64,000 bases of DNA from Nymphaea colorata (Eukaryota > Streptophyta > Magnoliopsida > Nymphaeales > Nymphaeaceae). The stretch's first letter is position 1. Every line of letters starts with the position of its first letter. The notes below the pieces were generated by a model. The model was not told the origin of the DNA. It did not search any database and saw nothing but the letters and a program-made list of their open reading frames with translations. Below are positions 9,912 to 21,291 of this stretch, piece after piece. The stretch lies in the NCBI RefSeq assembly GCF_008831285.2, contig NC_045138.2:28057934-28121933 (forward strand), given 5' to 3'. Both the position numbers and the translations under genes were made by a program.

Positions 9912-12900
9912 ATGGCGGCATTAGCGGTTGCATTAAACAATATTGAGAAACTTAACAATAGCAATTATGGCTATTGGAAATCAAGTATGGAGTCGTATTT
10001 TCTAGGACAGGAATTATGGGAGATAGTATTAGGATCAGACACTAATATTCCTGTTGACGAGGAAGCGAAGAAGAAATGGATGATCAAAGCAGGAAAAGCT
10101 TTATTTGCAATTAAGGTATCAATCGAGAAAGATTTATTAGAACATATACGAGATGCTACGACTCCTAAAGAAGCATGGGATGCTTTTGCAACCTTATTTT
10201 CACGAGCTAATGATGCCCGCCTACAATTATTAGAAAATGATCTAGCTACATTAACTCAGGGAAGCATGTCGATAGCAGAATATTTTATGAAGGTTAAAAA
10301 TATTTGTAGAGAGATATCCCAAATCGACCCTGAGTCTAAAATCAGTGAGGCCTGTATGCGGAGAATACTTATTTGCGGACTTCGTCCAGAATTTGGCAGT
10401 TTCATAATTGGTGTTCAAGGCTGGTAAGTTCAACCAACTTTGTTGGAGTTAGAAAATCTCTTGGTCAATCAAGAAACATTAGCGAAACAAATGGTCGGGC
10501 TTTCTCTCAAGGGAAATAATGAGGAAGCTTTGTTTAGTAAGGGTCAGAGATCACGTTGGCCAGCTAAGCCAGTCATTAGGTCTCCAAGTAGGAACATTGA
10601 TGACAAGAAAGAGAAAAATGTACAAAAGAAAACAAGAGAAACTACACAGCAGTGGAGACCAAAAGTGAAATGTTTTAGATGTGGGAAGTTATGTCATATT
10701 GCTCGTGACTGCAGAGTCAGAATAAATGAAGGAAATATAATCACGACGAGTAAGCAAAATGGGGGAGCTAATGAGACTGTACAGAAAAATTCGTTTTTGT
10801 ACTCAATGGAGGTAAAAGAAAATATTACGCAAGAAGGATGCAATTCTGCCCATATAAAACCTCCAAAAGAAAAAGAAGAGAAGATCAATTATCAAACTGA
10901 TTGGATAATTGATTCTGGATGCTCAAATCATATGACCGGTGATAAGAGCAAGTTCGTAAGTCTGAAAGAATATGATGGAAATCGAGTTGTTGTTACTGCT
11001 AACAACACAAAGCTCCCAGTGGCACATATTGGAGAAGCAGAGGTTGTAGCCAACTTTGGCAAAGACCGAATTTTACGGAACGTTTATCATGTTTCAGGAA
11101 TGACTAAGAACTTGTTATCTGTGCCACAACTTACAGCGTTAGGTCACTATGTCGTGTTCAGCCCAAATGATGTGAAAGTTTATAGAGACAAAGATGTTCA
11201 AGGAACTCCCATATTTGAAGGAAGGAAAATTGAGTCAATATATGTTCTGTCAGCAGAAACAACATATATTGACAAAGCAAAGAAGCATGACACTGCAGAT
11301 ATCTGGCATGAGAGACTCGCTCATGTTGGATACAACAAACTTCGGGAGATGTCTAACAAGGGGCAGTTGATTGGCCTGCCCAAGCTTGAGGTACGAACTG
11401 ACAAAGTATGCCCAGGATGTCAGTATGGAAAGGCACACAGGAGGCCATACAAAGAATCAAAATATAGAGCAAAAGCGCCATTCGAACTTGTGCATTCAGA
11501 CGTATTCGGCAAAGTACCAGACCCATCATTTGGAGGTAAGTGGTATTTTATCACTTTTATTGATGATTTTTCGAGATATACTTGGGTCTATTTTATGAAA
11601 GAAAAGTCTGAAGCACTTGAAAAATTTAAGGAGTTTCACCAGATGGTGAAAAAAGAACTTGGGCATAAAATTCGGTGTGTACGAACCGATAATGGTGGCG
11701 AATATACATCCAATATGTTTATGGCATACACGAGGCAACATGGTATTCAAAGACAATTCACATGTGCCTATACACCACAGCAAAATGGAGAGGCAGAAAG
11801 GAAAAATCGCCACATAGCAGAAACATGTCGAAGCATGATGCATGCAAAGAACATGCCACCAAGATTTTGGGCCGAGTGTGTCAGCACCGCTGTACACGTA
11901 ATCAATCGACTACCAATGCCGAGATTTAATTTTAAATCTCCATATGAAGTACTCTATAAAAGGAAGCCGTCTGTAAGTTATTTTAGAGTATTTGGTTGTG
12001 TATGTTATGTTTTTATATTTGAGCAGCACAGGACTAAGTTCGACAAAAAGGCACAGAGGTGTGTCTTTGTCGGATATGACCCATATCGGAAAGGATGGAG
12101 ATGTGCTAATCCTAGCACAGGACAAGTTTATGTTTCTCGCGACGTCATCTTCGATGAAGCATCGTCGTGGTGGTCAGAAGAAAAGAAGACGCTTTCAGAC
12201 TCTCCAGTTCTTGAAAGAGACGTTCAAAACAAAATACAGTTTGAGATGAATCAAGGAAAGCCTCAGTCTGAAGACATAGAAGCAAGACAACTAGAGAAGC
12301 AAGTTCAGATGCCTGAACATAGTCCAAGACGAGAAGAACGTGCTGATCCATGGAGAACAGGAGTCAGTCCAATCCGACAAAAAAGTGCAGAAGAAGAAAG
12401 ATCATCACAACTCGAAGAGCCAGAAGGGGCTCCGATAGCACTAAGAAGATCAACGAGAATACCAAAACCAAATCCAAAGTATGTAGATGCAGACTGTGCC
12501 ATCATGGAGGAGATCGAGCCAGCTTCTTTTGAAGAAGCAAAAGATGTTGAAAAGTGGCAATCGGCAATGAAAGATGAAATAAAGGCATTGGAGCATAACG
12601 AAACCTGGGAGCTCGTACCAAAGCCTGCAGGAGTAAAGCCCATTACTTGTAAATGGGTTTACAAAATAAAAAGAAAGACAGATGGCTCAGTTGATAGATA
12701 TAAGGCTCGACTAGTCGCGAGAGGATTTTCTCAGCAGTATAATATTGATTTTGAAGAAACTTTTAGTCCTGTTGCGAAGATCACATCCGTACGTATTCTG
12801 ATAGCCATTGCTGCAAGCAAATCCTAGAAGCTATGGCAAATGGATGTGAAAAATGCTTTCTTATATGGAGATCTCGATCATGAAATCTATATGGAGCAGC

Positions 12901-14099
12901 CTCAAGGATTCAAATCTCCAAACAAGCCAGACTACGTCTGCAAGTTAAGAAAAGCACTCTATGGACTGAAACAAGCACCAAGAGCATGGTACGGGAAAAT
13001 AGCTGAATTTTTGGTGTTTAGTGGATTTCAAGTCTCCTCAGCAGATTCAAGTCTCTTCGTCAAGTCAAGAGGTACGAAACTTACTATTTTGTTAATTTAT
13101 GTTGATGATTTAATTATTACTGGAGATGACAATGAAGAAATTAATCTCATTCGTGAACATCTCATGGTGAGATTCGAAATGAAAGAGCTAGGGGAGTTGC
13201 GACACTTCCTTGGATTGGAAATTGATTACGAAACTCAAGGATTATTTTTAAGTCAAAAGAAGTATGCTCATGACTTACTACGTAAGTATGTTATGCTCAG
13301 TTGCAAACCTATCTCAACACCAATTGAGATAAATGCAAAACTTAGAGTTGATGAAGGAGACAGGCTGGACGATGTTACTATGTATCGACAACTGGTTGGA
13401 AGCCTAATCTACTTAACATTATCAAGACCAGACATTGCCTATGCAGTTGGTGTTGTAAGCAGGTTTATGCAAACTCCAAGGAAGACACATCTAGAAGCAG
13501 TAAAAAGAATATTAAGGTATATCAAAGGAACTCTTGACTTTGGTATACTTTATGAAAGAGGGACAACTTGTCAAGTTGTTGGTCATTGTGACGCGGACTA
13601 TGCAGGAGACTTATCAACACGAAGATCAACCACTGGATATACATTCAGTCTTGGAAGTGGTGCGATTTCATGGTGTAGTAAAAGACAGCCAACAGTTTCA
13701 CTATCTACAACCGAAGCAGAGTATAGAGCAGCTTCTCAAGCAGCAAAAGAATGTGTGTGGTTGATGCAACTGTTGAAAGACATTAAACAAAACGTGGATT
13801 ATGCAGTGAGACTCTACTGCGATAATCAAAGTGCAGTCAGACTTGCAGAGAATCCTGTCTTCCATGCTCGAATGAAACATATAGAAGTGGAGCATCACTT
13901 TATTAGAGAGAAGGTACTCAAAGGAGAGATTCAGTTGCAGCCAATCGCTTCAGAAGATCAAGTCGCTGACATCTTTACCAAGGGCTTACCAGTACAGACA
14001 TTCGTGAAACTTCGAAGAATGTTGGGAATCATAAGTAGAGAGTCGGTAATGAGGGGGAGATTGTCAAGAGTCATCACCAACTCTCTCGAACAGTCTTGA
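9912..14099 (+). pseudogene. Copia gag-pol polyprotein with two in-frame stops
   Basis: One reading frame of about 1,396 codons from the ATG at 9912, interrupted by TAA at 10425-10427 (codon 172) and TAG at 12825-12827 (codon 972). No frameshift is seen. Order: gag (NYGYWKSSM near the start), CCHC zinc knuckle (CFRCGKLCHIARDC, codons 254-267), aspartic protease (IDSGCSNHM, near codon 334), pre-integrase zinc finger (HERLAH...CPGCQYGK), integrase core (HSDVFG, DDFSRYTW, TDNGGEY, PQQNGEAERKN), reverse transcriptase (KWVYKIK, RGFSQQ, the second stop, then MDVKNAFL and YVDDLIITG), and RNase H ([27 protein letters not shown]). The end overlaps the 3' LTR start. The first stop separates gag from pol; the second cuts reverse transcriptase just before its first catalytic Asp. 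Confidence 0.95.
14049..14061 (+). other. Polypurine tract
   Basis: GAGGGGGAGA immediately before the 3' LTR; it primes plus-strand DNA synthesis. Confidence 0.85.
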
Positions 14100-14625
14100 G
14101 TCTCCTTTAGTAAGTCGGTGGATGTCATAGTCGGTGCTTGTGTTTAAGTCGGTAGATGTAATGATGAAAGAAAAATTAAAAAAAAAAAAAAATGAATGAG
14201 AAGTCGGTGGAAGCATCCACCACCGACTTCATCTCCTTATAAATAGGGACGTTGGGCCATGGTGAGAGTATGTGAAAAAGAGTGAGTGTGTGTGAAAAAA
14301 TTGTGAGAGTGGTTGAGTCATTTATGTGCTCACTTTGTGAGCTTGTGAGGTGTGTGAGCTTGTGAGGTGTGTCAGAGTTGTGCTCAGTGCAAGAGCGTCG
14401 GGCTTGGAGGTATTTAGGTGTGGAAGTTCACTACGTTAGCGAGGTGAGTTTTTCTTGAGCCTCTTTGTAATATTTATTTTGATGAATGAATAGTTGATAT
14501 TTTAAAGTATACTCTTTCAAAGTTATTATTGAGTATCATTTTGGACGTCGAGACTCTGCTAGATTTTCTCTGCATAAATTTGAGTTTGTAGCTGAGTTAT
14601 AGGGCTCGCATTACGTTTTCCAACA
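14062..14625 (+). repeat. Copia 3' LTR
   Basis: Pairs with 9287-9848. TGTCAAGAG start, CCAACA end, about 97 percent identical by eye; the main length difference is in an A-rich tract. Confidence 0.96.
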
Positions 14626-14630
14626 AGGAA
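14626..14630. repeat. Target site duplication, right copy (AGGAA)
   Basis: Matches 9282-9286; see the copia element. Confidence 0.95.
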
Positions 14631-14917
14631 GTCCCAGAAGCTGTCCAAGAACGTCGGCGACGGTCCATCTATTGGTGAACCTCCCCGTCGGAGCTGCAAG
14701 ATCAATCCCGTAGGGCAGAAAATTGGCCGTGGCCTCGGAATCCGGCAAGTGCACATTGTTGCCGTTGTCAACGACGGAGTCCCCAAAGATGAACATGGCC
14801 GTGATGTTGCCGGCTGCTTCAGTGAAGAAGAAGCTCACCAGGACCAGAATCTTGATGAACCCCGCTCTTGCCATGGTCTCCATTTGCGTGCAGCCATGAG
14901 CCTGCGCTCCATTGTTC

Positions 14918-14924
14918 GTTTATA
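14918..14924 (-). promoter_or_regulatory. Candidate TATA box of GDSL copy A
   Basis: Minus-strand TATAAAC 35-41 bp upstream of the ATG at 14883. The spacing implies a very short leader. This is a motif match only. Confidence 0.4.
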
Positions 14925-16298
14925 CAGTGTGCGATATGGTGCTCCTCGTCGATGACCGTGAGGGAAACATGGATTCCTGCCATAAGCCCAATCATTCGAG
15001 CTGGTTGACACACGTACCTAATTCTTCGGGTCAAGTTGATCGTTCGTTGTGACTGAAAAGTTGGAACCGATGAACAAGAGTGTTGTTGGAGGTAGATTCA
15101 ATGCTCATGGCCCAATCACTGAGCTCAATGACGAAGACAGCCCATCGTAAGGTGGTGAAATCTCCTACAGGGACAATTCCAAGTCGACAGGTGCGCTTTA
15201 TCGGAGAAGCATTAGTATCCAGCACCAGCGTCAGATGAGTTAAGCAACTGTTTAATTAGGTGCACCAATGTGACATGGGTTCTAATTTAAATGCTCCTCT
15301 AACTAATAATTACTGAAATATGTAGTTAAATATGGGTAACATTATTGCGGAAAGAAAGATATCATGAAAATAACAACATAGAAAAATTATTGCAACTACT
15401 CTTCCTGTGGACATTTTCAGAGATTTGACCCATTGGTTCAATTCGAAAAGTAATGTTGTAGGTTAATTAGATTGATAAATGGTGATTGTGAACAAATGAA
15501 TGCAAGCTACATCAATGTGCTTGTAACAAAACCATAAATTGAAATATATGTACTTTGATTATGGCTAAAACAGGTTTTTTTTTTTGTAAAAAAAGACTAC
15601 ATAGAAAATCGGTGAATCATTTCACATAAAACCCTTAATTTTTTGGAGTATAAATGGAGGGTTTACTTCTGACCAAATCGTCCCCAGTGGACAACAAAAA
15701 CTTTCGTGAACTTGTTTAGCGACTGAAGATTCACTGAGGATTATAAAATGATGAACCCCTCATATATATGCCCATAATGGAGGGGCCATTTTTTATGTAT
15801 GGAGAAGAGGCCTTTGATGCAGGGGCCATACAGCCAACAAGATCTTTCTTATTGCAGCACATTATACCGATTGATTGCATCTACCGACAGCCTGGCTGTC
15901 CAACCTGATCGTAAAGGACGATATTGCAACTTTGGATACATCCAATTGTGAACATTTGCTTGCAGTTCCAAGTATTCAAAGCTTCTTCCATTTTCATCTA
16001 CTAGTCAAACCAAACATTATTCAAACTGGACAAATTATAGCTTTGATACAGATTCTTCGGGATGTTTTTCTTTCGCACGAGATTATCGGCCTCTTACATA
16101 TTCTTCTTTCAAACTTAACAAAATAATTTGGAGAATGTTCCAAGGAGACCACCATTCTCACCTTTCTGCTATTCTATATAATCCTATTCAAAATGACATT
16201 ACAAATGAGAATGAGGTGGTCACTCTTTCCGCCTTCAATTGTTTTACTTACTAATATTGTTTAAAATTGCACCACAATCGCACACCGCACTGCTGCTT
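14925..16298. other. Intergenic, between copies A and B
   Basis: Upstream region of A and 3' flank of B. AT-rich. I see no coding exon, RNA gene or well-defined transposon. Short frames here (for example 15875-16126) have no recognisable domain. Confidence 0.5.
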
Positions 16299-18817
16299 TT
16301 ACTGCGCATTCATGGGATCTGGATTCTCGTGCGAAGCCTCGTTCAGCAGAGTAGAGTTGAAAGTTGTGGTGGAGTTGAGAGTTGCCAGGCGCTGGATGCT
16401 GAAGGGATAGGTGTAAGACGTGAGGTTTGCAGAGTACGCCATTCTTCCCATGATAGAGTTGGTGACATCTGCAGGGTGACCGCCATCGAAGAAGAGATGG
16501 TTGGATCTGTTACTACAGACGCTGCCATCTACCAAACAGCTACTACCCCCAGCTTCCGTCTTGCAGCAGGCCTCATCAATCACCTCTATCCCTACTCAAA
16601 CATAAATTTTATATATGGTCATAACTTTTAATATAATTATGACAAATCTTGTTTCTTGAGCCTCTTGAAATTTAATTAGAATTGCTTCTTTTTTTATCAA
16701 TTATTCCTCACTTGAGAATTGTAAGCAGTTGAGCAACTCATGTTTGTCTTACTACTGTTGTAATCAGAAAGCCAAGTAGAAGAGGGAACATACCATAAGA
16801 AGCCGCGTTATTCATGACCTCACTCATAATTTCAAAAAGATTAACGAAAACAAAGTGGGAGCCCGCCATTCCTTTATGAAACTTGTCAATGGATAGATTC
16901 AACTTTGTGTTGAGTAACGAAGAAGCGTAGTTGTAGAGCTCGATGCAACTTCCGTTGTTCTTTGATCGAGCAACAGGCGTGCAGCCGCTTACTTCAGTAG
17001 AAATCAAGAGAAACTTTCGAGCTCCCAAGTTGTACATCCACTGCAAAAGAATCATCCATGCGTGGGTAAAGTGAGTGAGTGCTTAAGTTGACATAATGCG
17101 TGTATTTTTCTCCTCAAATTACAAATTGGCATGAGAAACTTTTGAGTGCCCACCAGCAGGGGCATGTGTCATGCTATGCTGATTTTATATGAAACTGTTC
17201 CAAAATAATTGGATATGAAAAAAAAAATAATATGCATTAAGGAATAAGATTCGATTTGGAATTAACAAATGACATATGATCATATTCAGGTTCAGATCTG
17301 AGTATATATAAGTTTTCAATCAGATTCAGATTGAAATAAATATCATATATTCAACACCCTTACATTTTAAAAGTCAGGCCAGATTTGGCTTAAAAGACAG
17401 ATATGGACTTATATGAATTTAAAAATCAAATTCAGACTGCATTGAGATTGTGATACGACTTTTCTTCATTAATATTAGAATCCCAATATTTGAACATCAA
17501 ATTGACTCCAACCGGATCCATGGACATCCCTATCGGCTTTTAATCCAACTGAAATAAATGTATCTACTTTTTTGGCTGGTCAAGCAACTTTTAATTAATC
17601 TGCAACTATCTTTAATATAATGATAAAAAATAAAAACCTACTCACCGTCGGCCATAGTGATGATAAAATAATATTCAAAAAAGTGAGCTTGCCGCACCTA
17701 TGGAACCGCTCCTACTTAATTGCAAATGCAAGTGCAAATTTTTTAACTGGAAAAGTTACCTAAGACTTTGGTGATATCCAATATCTCACCTAGCCAAATA
17801 TGATTACAAGAAAGCTGAGCTTCTTCATGGTCAATCGAAAACTTTTTAAGATATTGTTTCTATCAAATTGATAATTAAATCTGTAAATAATTAGGACTCT
17901 ACCCTCTAGAAGGTGATATGGCAAAAAATAGTTACCTTTCTTGGATTCCCTTAGATAATTTTCTAACTCAAATTGAATGTTGGGATTCAATGTCTCCCTG
18001 TCAACTAAAATAAATAAATAAGCATGATTGATTTGCATGTAGGTGACTAGCAGATAAAATGTCCCGATCATGTTCATAATCAATGACTAAAAGAAGTACC
18101 CAAGAGAGTAAAATGGAAAGAGGATTCCTTACCTCGACCACTTCTGTGTACTTATCAGTAAGCACCTCCACGAACTCCGGTAGCACGCACGGCGTATCGT
18201 CGAAGCAATGGTCTATGAAATCGTTGCCGCCGGTGTTGAACAGAAATATGCTGTCAGCAAGGAAGGAAGACGTGTTCTCCCCAATTAGCGCCCGCAGATC
18301 CGGCAGCGTCTTCCCAGCGAAGGACCTAATTTGGCCTGTCAATGGCGTAACGACGGTCTGCAGCATACAGAGCCAATCTTTTATAAGATATCAGAGTAGG
18401 AACCAGCAGAGGCATAATGTGAAGAGAAGGAAGAGCTTGGGAAGGAAGTGAACTCACGCTGCTGTTGGTGGTATCGAGAATGCCAGAACCAGCAGACGCA
18501 TAATTAATTCCATGAAGTATATTCGTCCCTGTAGTATTGGGATCATTGAAGCATGGAATGAACGGGAGGCCCAGGAGCTCGGCCATCACATCGGCGATGG
18601 TTCTCGCGTTCGTGAACCGGCCGGTGATGGCATAGAAGTCAATGCCATAGGGCGTGTAATCCGCCCTCGCCGTGCTGTTGAAGTAGATATTGTTGTTGCC
18701 ACAATCGACCAGGGAGTCACCAAAAATGAAGAGACCGGGAACCCTGCTTCCTTCGCTCGACGCTAGCAAGCAACGGCAAAACAGAAGGGCGAGCACGGCG
18801 AACCCCGGCCGCTTCAT
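16299..18817 (-). CDS. GDSL esterase/lipase copy B, four exons, intact
   Basis: Predicted secreted SGNH ester hydrolase of 374 aa. Exons: 18817-18458, 18357-18133, 17040-16794, 16591-16299. All introns have GT/AG borders with phases 0, 0, 1. The ATG at 18817 starts a hydrophobic signal peptide (about residues 1-20). Catalytic blocks: GDS with Ser35 in FIFGDSLVDCGNNN, Gly block in NYASAGSGI, Asn165 in NTGGNDF, and Asp313/His316 in FFDGGHP. Cysteines CC near 286 and two more before the DxxH block match the disulfide pattern of this subgroup. Exon lengths 360, 225, 247 and 293 bp match the sister copies. Family members hydrolyse lipid or acyl esters, including cutin-type and xylan-acetyl substrates; which applies here cannot be read. 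It is neighboured head-to-tail by A and C. Confidence 0.93.
17041..18132. other. Intron 2 of copy B
   Basis: 1.1 kb of AT-rich intron. The stretch 17220-17530 has recurring 'CAGATT(T/C)' and 'GATATG' words resembling a degenerate repeat, with no clear boundary. No gene is seen. Confidence 0.45.
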
Positions 18818-19135
18818 TTTGGGGACAAATGAACTTTACAAACGGAAAGGTGGCGCACTTGTTTCAGATGTAAAACCGGGAGTCCGCTTGTGGAAGCTGA
18901 CCTCAGTGTCTGAAAAAGAAGAAAAGGGCTCGCCGGAAAAAAGAAGAAAAGCCGACCTGGTTTAAGTCTGTAGGATTGCGGAACGAAGAGATGGGATCGT
19001 CTTGTTTGGTGAAAAACGTGCTAATTGGGCAATATTTAGAATCTCTAGAACGTTAGTTGAGCAACAGCAACTGCTGGGGCTGGTCCACGACATTGAAGGG
19101 GATTCATCAAGCCACGACATTCATATATTTTATCC
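18818..19135. other. Upstream region of copy B
   Basis: Probable promoter side of B. No convincing TATA box. Nothing else recognised. Confidence 0.4.
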
Positions 19136-19778
19136 CCTGGGCATCAGGGGGCTGAGCCCGGCTGACCCAGGCGGGCCTGATTAGATTAAAAAAATATTTT
19201 TTTTAAATCGCCCGTCCCTCTACCTCCTCCGCCCGTCTTTCCAACTCGTTCACCCGTCCGTCCTCCTTCTTTCCTCTTCGTCTTTTTCCTCTCTTCCCCA
19301 TCCTCCTTCTTCCCCCCCTCCCATCTACCTCTCCTTCTTCCCTCCTTCCCTTTGCACTCTGTCTCTCCTTCTTCCCCTTCCCCCCTCGGCCTCTCCTTCT
19401 TCCCCCTTCTCCCATGGGCCTTCGCCCTTCCCAAGGCTTCCCCCTTCCCCGCCTTCCCCCCTCCTCTCCTCCTCCTTCTCCCTTCCCCATCGGGCCGGAC
19501 CCAGCCCGGGCCCCGGTTTCTGGCCGACCGATTGACCCGGGCCGGGACACAGGATATCAGGCCGGGACCCGGGATATCCGGCTAGGCCCGGGGCCTGGGT
19601 TTCTAGCCCGATGGGCCAAGCCGGGCCAGACCGAGCCCAGGCCCCGGTTTCTGGCCGACGGGTTGACCCGGGCTGGGACACAGGATATCAGGCCGGGACC
19701 CGGGATATCGGGCCAGGCCCGGGCCCAAGTTTCTGGCCGACAGGTCAACCCGGCCCGGCCCGATGCCCACCCTTATCC
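19136..19778. mobile_element. GC-rich non-autonomous hAT-like element with internal 131-bp tandem repeat
   Basis: The ends carry GGGCATC/GATGCCCACCC words followed inward by repeated GGCCCGG/CCGGGCC. This end style is common in non-autonomous hAT elements of plants. The interior has a 300-bp CT-rich stretch (19205-19490), then two copies of a 131-bp unit starting GCCCCGGTTTCTGGCCGAC at 19510 and 19641. Each copy includes two GATATC words. It is strongly different in composition from the AT-rich flanks. I could not confirm a target duplication. Confidence 0.5.
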
Positions 19779-21291
19779 ACTAGGCAATGGAAAAGGGGCT
19801 CAAACATTGGATCCAAATTCAATTAGCTGATCAGGTAGAAGGAGGGTGGATGATTAGATCGCCCTGATCTAGATTGGTATAGAGCTACGCTATGCAGAAT
19901 TCTGTCACTTCTCAGCCAACCGTCCGTGACTGGAAGGTAGTTCTGTCAACTAACTTTTAAGCTAGGGTCCCCGAGCACCAATTGGATCCGATTCAAAAAG
20001 AGCGGCCGGTTGAAATAAAATGGCCAAACATTTTTTTTTCGAGATATCTTTGTCATTCAGTGACTAATGATTTCTTTTACTCGAGTAATTGGTTCGTAAC
20101 TTTTAAAAGTTGATCAATGATTTGTTATTTGCCTAAATGTTAGACATTTCGTTCTATAAGTTTTTTATTTTTACCATCCTATAATCTTTCCTACACCACC
20201 AGTCCTAAATATCAAATGATCATATATTGGATCCGAAATAATCCGATCAAGTGTTATTTTCTCCTTAATTAATTTTCATTATTTATATGGCAGCTTAATT
20301 TGATAGCTATGGTTGTCGACTCGGATCGGCTGAGCAAAAAATTAGTCGATTTTTCTTTGTCCGTTTTTCCCGGTTTGATCACAAATATGCTTGGACGACC
20401 CGAATTCACAATGTTGGATAAGAAAAAAATGTCATAAAACTCCAATTTGCAAGGTGAAAAGATGAACATAAAATTCAATGCACGAATCAAATTTTATGAG
20501 TGTTTTAAAGTTTAATAATATAATAAAATTCAATTCGTCCGTCTGCTTTCTGTCATTTTCTTATCACTTATAAATCTGCATCAGCATCAGCATGAATTGG
20601 CAAAGTTTAGAAGGAGTACTGCGGCATGGATGGTTAATCTAGTTAGCTAATCAAAAATATGATTCGATCAATCGGACCAACCATTTAAATTTCTGCAGCT
20701 TTCAGATTGATTTGGATATAAATTTGGATATGTAAATAGTCATTCATTTGCAATAAAGGCTCAGAGCCTATCTAAGTTTTCTTAAAAAACTAACTAGATT
20801 GAATTCATACAGTCGATTGGTCATATAATTAACGCCAAAGCGTTACCCTTTCACAAGCCAGAAGGTAAAAACTTGTTTGCTTCATTAATACGATCAGAAT
20901 TGGCATCAATTTGGTCGATTCTTATGGAAATTCAAGCTTGCCGCTTGAAATCAAATTTTACGCAATTCTGTACTATATTTTAGTTTTCTATTTGCATTTT
21001 CCAGAGGACTTTTTCAATATTTTTGGTTGATGCACAGCTGATCGAGTTGGGGTGAATCGGCAGTCTCTGCGATTTGCTTCAGAAGCCGATTTTATGACAC
21101 CGGTTCGCCTGTACTTACAAGAAATTGAGCAAATCAGAAAGCTTCCTGATGTACTGATAGATTGCAGAAGATGTGCTTTGCTGCCCAAAAGAAGAGAAAG
21201 TTCAAGGGGAATCCATTATCCTATTACAGATCTCAATAACTAGATTATGAACCTCAAGGCCCTGTTGTCTCACTGACATAGAGAAGAATCC
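19779..21291. other. Intergenic, 3' side of copy C
   Basis: AT-rich sequence without a recognisable gene. Short frames (20269-20490, 20988-21243) lack any domain. No clear repeat. Confidence 0.45.

Larger units (their letters stand above)
9287..14625 (+). mobile_element. Full-length Ty1/copia LTR retrotransposon
   Basis: 5,339-bp element: 5' LTR, primer-binding site, one gag-pol frame, polypurine tract, 3' LTR, flanked by a 5-bp duplication. It is inserted antisense to the GDSL gene, in its first exon. Domain order gag, protease, integrase, reverse transcriptase, RNase H defines the copia superfamily. By eye the two LTRs differ at about 16 of roughly 562 positions (near 3 percent), so the insertion is relatively young. 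Two in-frame stops make this copy non-autonomous. Confidence 0.97.
1..14883 (-). pseudogene. GDSL esterase/lipase copy A, split by a copia element and a LINE; 3' exon outside window
   Basis: Plant SGNH hydrolase of the GDSL family. Exons read on the minus strand: exon 1 in two pieces (14883-14626 and 9281-9174), exon 2 (8974-8750), exon 3 (397-151); exon 4 with the DxxH block lies left of the window. Exon 1 has a signal-peptide-like start (ATG at 14883, a second in-frame ATG at 14874), the FGDSVVDNGNN block and the NYASAGSGILD block. Exon 2 has FNTGGNDY. Exon 3 begins WMYGLGARKF. All borders seen are GT/AG. The copia element sits inside exon 1 with a 5-bp AGGAA duplication; ignoring it and one duplication copy, exon 1 is 366 bp, a whole number of codons that ends in the same phase as copies B-D and F. 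Apart from the insertions I saw no stop or frameshift in these exons, so inactivation looks recent. Intron 2 is swollen to about 8.4 kb by the LINE. As it stands the gene cannot encode a normal protein. Confidence 0.85.
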
